NCBI GenBank assembly: GCA_964428835.1
Contig: CAYRZQ010000017.1
Coordinates: forward strand, 1 to 64,000
DNA from: JAIXWP01 sp964428835
GTDB taxonomy: Bacteria > Bacteroidota > Bacteroidia > Flavobacteriales_D > Sanyastnellaceae
DNA length: 64,000 nt
Direction: 5' to 3'
Positions 40,922-48,320 of the stretch are shown in pieces. The translations under genes and the position numbers were made by a program. Below the pieces are notes generated by a model, which saw nothing but the letters and a program-made list of their open reading frames with translations, did not search any database and was not told the origin of the DNA. The stretch's first letter is position 1. Every line of letters starts with the position of its first letter.

Positions 40922-41976
40922 GAAAGATTTTATTGATAGAAGATAATCCTGATGTGAGAGAAAATACTGCGGAGATTCTACAACTCGCGGGATATGACGT
41001 GACAACAGCCGAAAATGGCAAGATTGGCGTCGAAAAGGCCCTACAGAATCAACCAGAGCTCATCATTTGTGATATCATGATGCCCGTGCTTGATGGCTAC
41101 GGTGCACTGCACTTGCTTTCAAAAAATCCCAAGACGGATAGTATACCCTTTATTTTTCTCTCAGCAAAATCGGAACGCCTTGATATTCGCAAAGGAATGG
41201 AGATGGGGGCAGACGACTATATTACCAAGCCTTTCGATGACATTGAATTGCTCAATGCCGTAGAAAGCCGATTAAAGAAATACGATGCAAGCCGCCGCGA
41301 ATTGAATAGCGGTCAACAAGGCTTCAATGAATTACTCAGCGGTATCTCCGACATGCGCGACATCGAAAAGATTGCCGAAAAACAACAGGTAAAATCCTAT
41401 CGCAAAAAGGATATGATATTCTCCGAAGGAGATACACCTTCTGGATTATATCTACTCAAATCGGGAAAAGCAAAAACGTATAAGAGTCATGAACTCGGAA
41501 AAGACCTGATCACACGCATGTTGCAGCCAGGCGATTTCTTTGGATATATCTCTTTGCTGGAAGATACGGACCAACAAGAAAGTGCAGAGGCGCTCGACGA
41601 TTGCGAAGTAGTTATTTTTCCCAAAGAAGATTTTTTAAAACTGATCTATCAAAGTCCTTTGGTGACGCGTCAATTCGTGAAATTACTCAGCGGAAAAATT
41701 GCGTTAGAACAAGAACGTCTTCTTTCACTGGCTTACAGCAGCGTGCGCAAGCGCACAGCAGACGCGCTTCTCATTCTTATGAAGCGCTACCACGACGGCA
41801 GCGACAAGGATTTTTCAATGGCTATTTCCAGAGAAGATTTGGCAAATATGGTGGGGACCGCTACCGAGAGTTTGATTCGCACACTGAGCGATTTCCGTGA
41901 AGAAGCGCTGGTGGAAATTCAAGGTTCTACAATTACATTGAAAAATGTAGAGAAGTTGAAGAAGATGCGCAACTGA
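40918..41976 (+). CDS. Response regulator fused to a CRP/FNR-type transcription factor
   Basis: The 352-residue protein has a receiver domain (1-125) with phospho-acceptor D52 (ICDIMMPVLDGYG) and K104 (DDYITKPFD). A cyclic-nucleotide-binding-like domain (about 145-265; FSEGDTPSGLYLLKSGKAKTY, MLQPGDFFGYISLLE) and a CRP-type winged helix (about 285-345; ISREDLANMVGTATESLIRTLSDF) follow. The recognition helix keeps Glu and Arg of the FNR E-x-x-S-R pattern but has Ile for Ser. There is no N-terminal Cys cluster, so no FNR-like Fe-S sensing. It combines in one chain what FixJ and FixK do separately in rhizobia, and is the natural candidate for the TGAC-N4-RTCA sites. Confidence 0.9.
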   Translation: MRKILLIEDNPDVRENTAEILQLAGYDVTTAENGKIGVEKALQNQPELIICDIMMPVLDGYGALHLLSKNPKTDSIPFIFLSAKSERLDIRKGMEMGADDYITKPFDDIELLNAVESRLKKYDASRRELNSGQQGFNELLSGISDMRDIEKIAEKQQVKSYRKKDMIFSEGDTPSGLYLLKSGKAKTYKSHELGKDLITRMLQPGDFFGYISLLEDTDQQESAEALDDCEVVIFPKEDFLKLIYQSPLVTRQFVKLLSGKIALEQERLLSLAYSSVRKRTADALLILMKRYHDGSDKDFSMAISREDLANMVGTATESLIRTLSDFREEALVEIQGSTITLKNVEKLKKMRN

Positions 41977-41978
41977 TA

Positions 41979-42683
41979 CTAGCGCTTGCAGCAGCTCACT
42001 TCGCAGGTTTCCGTCTGAATCTTTGGACTCAAATACGGAATGCCTAGGTTGGCGCCGCGCAAAATGAAAAGTACTGCCAATAGACTTAATCCAAATCGTA
42101 TTTTTGAAAGCACCCGAGCGTTCACTCGGTTTTTAATAATGCTCGAAAACCCGGCTACCGCAAATAGGGCAGGCGAGGTGGCTAGCCCGAAAACTACCAT
42201 GAAAAGTGCGGCTTTTGTTGGGCTTCCGGTTGCGATACTCGCAGCCATGGCGGCATACACGAGTCCACAAGGCAGAAATCCGTTGACCACTCCGAGAATT
42301 AAATGTTTACCAGGTGTTTTGTTTTGTAAAAAATGATTGAAGCGCTTACTCACCGCAGCGAATAATTTGTTTCCCGCACCGAGCTTTTTAAAAGGTAAAT
42401 AAGGCCATAAAATCATAATTAGTAACAGCGCTCCTGAGACCAGCGCCAGCCACTGTTGAAAGCCAAGTGCAGCAAAGCTCTTTCCTACTAGTCCTGCCAC
42501 GATTCCAAAACCGGCATAGACGCTGATTCTGCCGAGGTGATAAAGTGCTTTTTGAAACCACCATTTAGCATCACGCGTTTTTCCACCGCCATGAACAATC
42601 ATTACCAATGGGCCGCACATGCCTATGCAGTGCATTGAGCCGGCAAAGCCAAGTGTGAGTGCCGCGATGAGTAAGGTGGTCAT
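41979..42683 (-). CDS. TauE/SafE-type membrane protein of the cbb3 locus (CcoS-associated, 'SafE' family)
   Basis: The 234-residue protein has about six transmembrane helices and an N-terminal GSMHCIGMCGPLVMIVHGG motif. The H-C-x-G-M-C-G-P pattern is characteristic of the sulfite exporter TauE/SafE-annotated family linked to cbb3 oxidase and copper genes. It ends with a Cys-rich CEVSCCKR. A role in copper delivery or oxidase maturation is inferred from the Met/Cys motif and from being last gene of the cco cluster. The start overlaps ccoH by ATGA. It converges on the receiver-CRP gene with 2 bp between stops. Confidence 0.85.
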   Translation of the reverse strand: MTTLLIAALTLGFAGSMHCIGMCGPLVMIVHGGGKTRDAKWWFQKALYHLGRISVYAGFGIVAGLVGKSFAALGFQQWLALVSGALLLIMILWPYLPFKKLGAGNKLFAAVSKRFNHFLQNKTPGKHLILGVVNGFLPCGLVYAAMAASIATGSPTKAALFMVVFGLATSPALFAVAGFSSIIKNRVNARVLSKIRFGLSLLAVLFILRGANLGIPYLSPKIQTETCEVSCCKR

Positions 42684-43108
42684 GGTATAAAGATGGTTTC
42701 TTCAATAATGCTTTCTTTTCCTTCGCTTTCCCACGTCAATCGCACGAGATAATAACCCATGGCCCAGCCGTTGGTGCTGGTTTCAAAGGATGCGTGGTCT
42801 GTATCAAGCGCAAACTCCTTATCAAGCGCAGAGTCGCTGGGGCGATAGATGTTTATCATTCCTTTTTCAACATGCAGTTGATCTGGAAATGCAATGCTTA
42901 ATACTCCATTGGTCACTGCAATAGCGACTTGAGCTTTCCATTGATTACCGCTGCGAATGGCGTCCATCTTTTTCTGATGCACCAATTCTTGCGCATAATA
43001 ATCTTTGGTAACCAGCTCTACTCTTTCACCACTAGCTTTGAATACTAAGGTTAGAATCATCGCCACAAAAGCGAGATAGAGAAATGTGATTTTAAGACCC
43101 CAGTTCAT
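42680..43108 (-). CDS. ccoH: FixH/CcoH-family cbb3 oxidase assembly protein
   Basis: The 142-residue protein has a single N-terminal helix (ITFLYLAFVAMILTLVFKAS) and a periplasmic beta domain. The family signature KDYYAQELVHQKKMDAIRSG follows the helix. FixH proteins stabilise the nascent cbb3 oxidase with CcoG, CcoI and CcoS. It overlaps ccoG by 17 bp and safE by 4 bp. Confidence 0.88.
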   Translation of the reverse strand: MNWGLKITFLYLAFVAMILTLVFKASGERVELVTKDYYAQELVHQKKMDAIRSGNQWKAQVAIAVTNGVLSIAFPDQLHVEKGMINIYRPSDSALDKEFALDTDHASFETSTNGWAMGYYLVRLTWESEGKESIIEETIFIP

Positions 43109-44525
43109 GTGATTTAATTTTATTGGTTTGTGCTGTTACTGGCCCCAAGAAAGTGGTTTTGGATTTTCCAATCAATCTATCTCCTTGCCAGAATTCTATT
43201 TTAACTTTCGACTTTTGTTCGTGGATGCTGCCTTTTGGAAGTACGATGAAGAAGGTGGCTTCCAATAATTCATTACTTTTTGCAATTCTCTTTTCACCCA
43301 CCCATCTTATTTCTGCGCCTGGAATGTCAACGCGCATCTCCAAATCCAAGTCCTCTGTGGTCTTGTTAATGATGTGCATGTTGTAGAGATTGCTGACGCG
43401 GTCATTATCCTCATTATTAAACATGGTTCCTTTAGCGCGCATCACTGTCACATCGATGTCTGAGCGTGTGGCGAGAAGGAATGTTTCAACACCAACAAGA
43501 AGGAATAATATTCCTGTATAGGCCATCATTCTCGGTGTCCAGCGCAAACGTTTTCCTGTGCTAATGGTAAACTCACTGGCGTAGCGCACGAGACCACGAG
43601 GTTTTTTTACACTATCCATAATGTGATCGCACGCGTCGATGCAGGCAGTACAATTGGTGCACTCGAGCTGGGTACCGTTGCGAATGTCAATCCCCGTAGG
43701 GCATACGCGTACACATTCATGACAGTCAATACAATCGCCGGCGTCGGGTGATGGGTTTTTAGAAAACTTCTCACGCTTTTCACCGCGTACGTGATCGTAG
43801 GCCACCACGATGCTGTGTTTGTCGAGCAGCACACCCTGCATTCTACCGTAAGGGCAAACGACAAGGCAAGCTTGTTCTCTAAACCAAAGGAAAACAAAGA
43901 AGAAAATAGTACTGAAAATCATGATAGCAATGAATCCTCCGATGTGAAGAGCAGGAGATTCCGTCGCGATTTTGAGTACTTCATCCATTCCGATGATATA
44001 GCTCAAGAAGATATTGGCTGTGAGAAAAGATATGAGGTAAAAAATGACCACCTTCAATCCGCGTTTGCGAATCTTCTCGGCATTCCAGGGCAATTTATTC
44101 AATGCCTTTTGATGCGTGGCATCACCTTCAATCCAGTATTCAATTTTACGAAAAACCATTTCCATAAAAATGGTTTGCGGACATACCCAGCCGCAGAATA
44201 CACGTCCGTAAACCACCGTAAACAATGCAATGAACACGATAAAGATGATCATGCCCAATACAAATAGGAAGAAGTCTTGTGGCCAGAAATGAACTCCGAA
44301 GAGGATAAATTTTCTTTCTATAATGTTGAATAGAAAGAGCGGTGCTCCATTGATTTTGATGAAAGGAAGAATGACAAGAATCGCCAGGAAAACAAAACTC
44401 ACGAGCGTTCGCATGTTGTACAATTTACCCTTCGGTTTCTTTGGGTAAAAAAATACACGTTTACCTTCTTGATCGATGTGAGTGACGGTGTCACGAAACG
44501 ATTCTTGTCCTTCTCGCACTTCCAT
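43092..44525 (-). CDS. ccoG: cbb3 oxidase maturation ferredoxin-type protein CcoG (FixG/RdxA)
   Basis: The 477-residue membrane protein has about five helices and VFCGWVCPQTIFMEMVF plus CLVVCPYGRMQGVL Cys motifs. Two 4Fe-4S clusters follow (CIDCHECVRVCP and CTNCTACIDACD), and an Ig-like periplasmic C-terminal domain (VSNLYNMHIINKTTEDL). CcoG reduces Cu(II) for insertion in the binuclear centre of cbb3 oxidase in studied species. It lies 12 bp after ccoP and overlaps ccoH. Confidence 0.94.
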   Translation of the reverse strand: MEVREGQESFRDTVTHIDQEGKRVFFYPKKPKGKLYNMRTLVSFVFLAILVILPFIKINGAPLFLFNIIERKFILFGVHFWPQDFFLFVLGMIIFIVFIALFTVVYGRVFCGWVCPQTIFMEMVFRKIEYWIEGDATHQKALNKLPWNAEKIRKRGLKVVIFYLISFLTANIFLSYIIGMDEVLKIATESPALHIGGFIAIMIFSTIFFFVFLWFREQACLVVCPYGRMQGVLLDKHSIVVAYDHVRGEKREKFSKNPSPDAGDCIDCHECVRVCPTGIDIRNGTQLECTNCTACIDACDHIMDSVKKPRGLVRYASEFTISTGKRLRWTPRMMAYTGILFLLVGVETFLLATRSDIDVTVMRAKGTMFNNEDNDRVSNLYNMHIINKTTEDLDLEMRVDIPGAEIRWVGEKRIAKSNELLEATFFIVLPKGSIHEQKSKVKIEFWQGDRLIGKSKTTFLGPVTAQTNKIKSHELGS

Positions 44526-44537
44526 GATGAGTTTCTC

Positions 44538-45701
44538 TTAATGATTGAATCTAACTTCTGCTACAGTCACGCTGTCTTTCTTAGCTTCAGTTTGATCACC
44601 TGTAGCTGGCGCTTCTTCATTGGCTGGTGTGTATAGGTTTCCCTCAGGAGCTTTGGCACCGGCAGGATTGGTTCCTTGCAACGTAAGAATATAAGACGCC
44701 ACTTGTGCCATCACGCTCGGACTCATATCTGCTTTCCAGGATTTCATACCAGTTCCGCTCACACCGAGTTTGATGGTTTTGAATACATCTTTGATATCGC
44801 CACCGTGCTTCCAATATTGGTCTGTAAGATTGGGACCTACTTTACCTTCTCCAGATGGGCCGTGACATGTGGCACACATAGAGGTGAATACTTCTTTACC
44901 CTTTGCCAATGCGGCAGCATCGGTCAGCGCAACTACATTCGTTTCATCCACGAGGTTGGATGCACGCTTGCGGTATTCTTCCATTTCAATGCGTGCTTCT
45001 TCAAGTTGATTGTTGTATTCAGCTATTTGAAGAGGTCCAGTTTTACTAACGTGATAATGTACCAAGTAAACTGCGGCCCATACAATAGTTACATAAAAAC
45101 CATACTTCCACCAAGGCGGCAATGAATTGTCCAACTCTCTAATACCATCGTAGTCGTGGTCGGTTAGGATAGCTGCTTCTTTTTCCACTGCCACAGATTT
45201 GTTGAAACGTTCCCAGAACGAAGGACGCAATACAGGAGCCGCAGCGGCCACCGGAAGTTCAGCCTCCTGTTTAGACACCAGGAGTTGAATCATGCGAACG
45301 TAATAGACTACAACAGCCATCTCAACGATGATCAAGAAGATCAGCGCATTGAAAGCATTGCTACCAAAGCCTTCGTGTAGAAACTCCGCCTGACGCTCTG
45401 CAGCCATCGCTCCATTTGGAAGTTGAGTCAATCCAAGGATTAAAATGATAACGGGAAAAATTCCTTTTTTACCAACTGCGGCATTTCGAGCTACACCAGC
45501 AAACACTTTTTGTAATTGCAGGATGAAGGCGAGGAGAATTACCGCTACTGCTACAAGAGCATAAAACACGGGATCTTTGTAAGGTGAATACCGCTCCACT
45601 TGCGCAGCAGCTTCTTCGACTGCTGGAGCGCTCTGAGCCAGAGCACTCATCCCAGTTAGTACCATAGGCACCAGGAGAAAATATTTGAATATGTTTTTCA
45701 T
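44538..45701 (-). CDS. ccoP: cbb3-type cytochrome c oxidase subunit III (CcoP), monohaem
   Basis: The 387-residue protein has a signal-like first helix (to AQSAP) and two more hydrophobic segments (about 45-65 and 118-142). The conserved CcoP anchor DGIRELDNSLPPWWKYGFYVTIVWAAVY follows, then a coiled segment and one cytochrome c domain with CATCH at 276-280 and a distal Met in GTGMKSW. Proteobacterial CcoP has two haems; this has one. The N-terminal extension with extra helices is usual in Bacteroidota. The C-terminal tail is acidic and Pro/Ala-rich. Confidence 0.93.
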   Translation of the reverse strand: MKNIFKYFLLVPMVLTGMSALAQSAPAVEEAAAQVERYSPYKDPVFYALVAVAVILLAFILQLQKVFAGVARNAAVGKKGIFPVIILILGLTQLPNGAMAAERQAEFLHEGFGSNAFNALIFLIIVEMAVVVYYVRMIQLLVSKQEAELPVAAAAPVLRPSFWERFNKSVAVEKEAAILTDHDYDGIRELDNSLPPWWKYGFYVTIVWAAVYLVHYHVSKTGPLQIAEYNNQLEEARIEMEEYRKRASNLVDETNVVALTDAAALAKGKEVFTSMCATCHGPSGEGKVGPNLTDQYWKHGGDIKDVFKTIKLGVSGTGMKSWKADMSPSVMAQVASYILTLQGTNPAGAKAPEGNLYTPANEEAPATGDQTEAKKDSVTVAEVRFNH

Positions 45702-45714
45702 AATGTTTGTGGTT

Positions 45715-45882
45715 CTATTTTGATTCTTCTAATGGCAATCTGCTTTGTTCGTTGATCACCTCTTTGCGCGTGCCGAATACGCTGATCACAGCAATCACAA
45801 ACACGCTTACAAATAGGATGAGACCAATCATTGGGAATACACTTATTCCGCTGATGCTTTCGAGATAATTGATGAATTTCAT
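45715..45882 (-). CDS. ccoQ: cbb3 oxidase small subunit CcoQ
   Basis: The 55-residue frame begins with ATG at 45882, one base after the ccoNO stop, and ends 13 bp before ccoP. It has a short N-terminal part (MKFINYLESISG), a single transmembrane helix (VFPMIGLILFVSVFVIAVISVF), then a charged tail (TRKEVINEQSRLPLEESK). Position between CcoNO and CcoP, size and topology identify it as the FixQ/CcoQ subunit, which stabilises CcoP in the complex. It is easily missed by length cutoffs. Confidence 0.9.
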   Translation of the reverse strand: MKFINYLESISGISVFPMIGLILFVSVFVIAVISVFGTRKEVINEQSRLPLEESK

Positions 45883-45883
45883 G

Positions 45884-48055
45884 CTATTTCTGTGTTAAAG
45901 AATTAGGAGTATTCTCAATCTCGAGGTCATGGCCAAGGCGCTGCAAATACGCAATCAATGCTATGATTTCGTGATTTGGTTGAAGGCCTTCTTCGCCTAC
46001 AAGCAAGCTGGCTTCATCTTGTTTCAAACTTTCGTAAATCACGTTCGCTTGTTTTTCAAGATCCACTTTCGCATTTGCAATGTCTTCATCGGTGTAAGGC
46101 ACACCCAATGTTTGCATCGCAGCTAGCTTTTTACCCGTTACATCTGTATCAATGTCTGAGTTGAACAACCAAGGATAACGTGGCATGATAGAACCAGGCG
46201 ACATAGATGTTGGATCGGCCATGTGATTGTAGTGCCAGCTATCCATCTTTTTGTTTCTGCCTGCACCTTCACGCGCCAAGTCTGGTCCGGTGCGCTTAGA
46301 ACCCCACTGGAATGGGTGATCATACACAAATTCTCCCGCTTTAGAGTAATCTCCATAGCGCTCTGTTTCACTTCTGAACGGACGAATCATTTGAGAGTGA
46401 CAGGTATAACAACCTTCTCTGATGTAGATATCGCGTCCCTCTAATTCAAGCGGTGTATAAGGTTTTACACTCGCAATGGTCGGAATATTTTCTTTGATTA
46501 GGAATGTAGGAATCATCTCAATGATACCACCAATAGCTACTGCCACGAGTGAAATCACCAACATCTGAACAGGCTTACGCTCAATCCAACGGTGCCAGTG
46601 CTCTTTGCCATGAATCTCGACTTTCTTCGCCAATGCTGGCGCTTCAGCTGCTTCGTTGGCAACGAAAGAACCTGCTTTCACTGTTTTCCAAAGATTCACC
46701 ACCATCATGATTGCACCTACGAAAAAGAGCAATCCACCGAGTGCACGCAATGCGTAGAATGGACGAAGGTGTGTTACAGTATCAAGGAATTGATATTTCA
46801 ATTGCCCTTCTGGTGTGAATTCTTTCCACATAGTGCTTTGAACCCATCCAGCCCAATACATTGGTACAGCATAAAGAACGATACCCAACGTGCCTATCCA
46901 GAAGTGCCAGTTGGCGAGCTTTTTAGAAGCAAGGTTCGTTTGGAACATGCGTGGTATCAACCAGTACAAAACACCAAAAGTGAGGAATCCATTCCATCCA
47001 AGAGCACCTACGTGCACGTGCGCGATGGTCCAGTCGGTGAAGTGAGAGATGGCATTCACATTTTTCAATGATAGCATTGGGCCTTCGAAAGTGGCCATAC
47101 CGTAGGCTGTTATGGCTACAACCATAAACTTCAAAACAACGTCGTCTCTTACTTTATCCCAAGCACCTCTGAGTGTCAAAAGACCATTGATCATACCTCC
47201 CCAAGATGGCGCGATGAGCATTACAGAGAATACTGTTCCCAAAGATTGCGCCCAGTCTGGCAATGAGGTATAGAGCAAGTGGTGAGGACCAGCCCAGATA
47301 TAAATGAATATCAATGCCCAAAAGTGAATAATAGATAGGCGGTATGAATACACTGGTCTATTAGCCGCTTTGGGAATGAAGTAATACATGATACCGAGAT
47401 AAGGCGTGGTGAGGAAGAATGCCACGGCGTTGTGACCATACCACCACTGCACAAGTGCGTCTTGCACGCCAGCGTACCATGAATATGATTTGAATAATGT
47501 TACAGGCAATTCAAAACTATTCACAATATGGAGCATCGCCACCGTAACCCATGTAGCGATATAAAACCAAACGGCAACATACAGGTGACGCTCGCGACGT
47601 TTGATAATAGTACCAAACATATTGATACCAAAAATCACCCACACCAATGTAATCATGATGTCGATGGGCCATTCGAGCTCCGCGTATTCCTTACCCGTGG
47701 TCATCCCCAATGCAAGGGTCACCGCGGCGAATACGATAATGAGCTGCCAGCCCCAAAAGTGAATCTTTGAAAGCAGATCACTAAACATGCGCGCTTTCAT
47801 CAAGCGCTGCAAGGAGTAATAGACTCCCATAAAAATACCATTACCCACAAATGCGAATATCACCGCATTGGTGTGAATCGGTCTTAAGCGACCAAAGGTG
47901 GTAAAACTGAGATTGAAGTTGAGCGATGGAAAGACCAGTTGCAGCGCAACAATCAATCCCACCAGCATTCCAACGATACCCCAGATGGCAGCTGCCCAGG
48001 CAAACTGCTTGACAATCTTGTTGTCATACTCGAAGCGTTCAATGTTTGTGTTCAT
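45884..48055 (-). CDS. ccoNO: cbb3-type cytochrome c oxidase, fused subunits I and II (CcoN-CcoO)
   Basis: In the 723-residue protein, residues 1-490 or so are the CcoN haem-copper core. It has 12 or more helices and the ligand His residues in RLRPIHTNAVIF (low-spin haem), QWWYGHNAVAFFLTTPYLG (CuB/cross-link Tyr region), AGPHHLLYTSLPDWAQ and HFTDWTIAHVHVGALGWNG. From about residue 500 a helix and a CcoO cytochrome c domain follow (EGCYTCHSQMIRPFRSE; CYTCH at 549-553, MPRYPWL as distal Met loop). The fusion is typical of Bacteroidota. It is the catalytic subunit of a high-affinity oxidase for low oxygen. Its start overlaps ccoS by ATGA. Confidence 0.96.
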   Translation of the reverse strand: MNTNIERFEYDNKIVKQFAWAAAIWGIVGMLVGLIVALQLVFPSLNFNLSFTTFGRLRPIHTNAVIFAFVGNGIFMGVYYSLQRLMKARMFSDLLSKIHFWGWQLIIVFAAVTLALGMTTGKEYAELEWPIDIMITLVWVIFGINMFGTIIKRRERHLYVAVWFYIATWVTVAMLHIVNSFELPVTLFKSYSWYAGVQDALVQWWYGHNAVAFFLTTPYLGIMYYFIPKAANRPVYSYRLSIIHFWALIFIYIWAGPHHLLYTSLPDWAQSLGTVFSVMLIAPSWGGMINGLLTLRGAWDKVRDDVVLKFMVVAITAYGMATFEGPMLSLKNVNAISHFTDWTIAHVHVGALGWNGFLTFGVLYWLIPRMFQTNLASKKLANWHFWIGTLGIVLYAVPMYWAGWVQSTMWKEFTPEGQLKYQFLDTVTHLRPFYALRALGGLLFFVGAIMMVVNLWKTVKAGSFVANEAAEAPALAKKVEIHGKEHWHRWIERKPVQMLVISLVAVAIGGIIEMIPTFLIKENIPTIASVKPYTPLELEGRDIYIREGCYTCHSQMIRPFRSETERYGDYSKAGEFVYDHPFQWGSKRTGPDLAREGAGRNKKMDSWHYNHMADPTSMSPGSIMPRYPWLFNSDIDTDVTGKKLAAMQTLGVPYTDEDIANAKVDLEKQANVIYESLKQDEASLLVGEEGLQPNHEIIALIAYLQRLGHDLEIENTPNSLTQK

Positions 48056-48237
48056 ACTTTTTGATTGGTTGTAGTATTATCTGATTTAGTTTCGGGTTTG
48101 GGATCATCCATCAACATGCGAATGGATGGCGTATAATCATCATCAAACTGCCCATTCTTGGCGGCATACAGAAAGGCTATTAAAAAGCCCGCTGCCACAG
48201 GGATGCTGATTCCAATTAATATATAGATGGCACTCAT
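48052..48237 (-). CDS. ccoS: cbb3 oxidase assembly protein CcoS
   Basis: From the ATG at 48237 the protein is 61 residues: MSAIYILIGISIPVAAGFLIAFLYAAKNGQFDDDYTP, the family pattern of one helix followed by a G-Q-F/Y-D-D acidic motif. The longer frame to 48279 would include the -7 box (48255-48262) as coding sequence and can be discarded. CcoS is needed for cofactor insertion in CcoN. It is the first gene of the ccoSNOQPGH-safE operon under the CRP/FNR-type site at 48307-48320. Confidence 0.92.
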   Translation of the reverse strand: MSAIYILIGISIPVAAGFLIAFLYAAKNGQFDDDYTPSIRMLMDDPKPETKSDNTTTNQKV

Positions 48238-48254
48238 CTCGTACTTGTTTGCGT

Positions 48255-48320
48255 CAAATGTATTTTTCACTACAACCATGGAGACTGATTGCAGTTAGAG
48301 AGGAGGCTGACTTATGTCAG
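48255..48320 (-). promoter_or_regulatory. CRP/FNR-type palindrome and -7 box of the ccoS operon
   Basis: CTGACATAAGTCAG (minus strand; 48307-48320, centre 48313.5) touches the ccoI stop codon. TACATTTG (48262 down to 48255) is a perfect -7 box, 51.5 bp from the centre. The -33 position has GTCT, not TTTG, fitting an activator-dependent promoter. The predicted start near 48252 gives a leader of about 15 nt. Confidence 0.7.
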
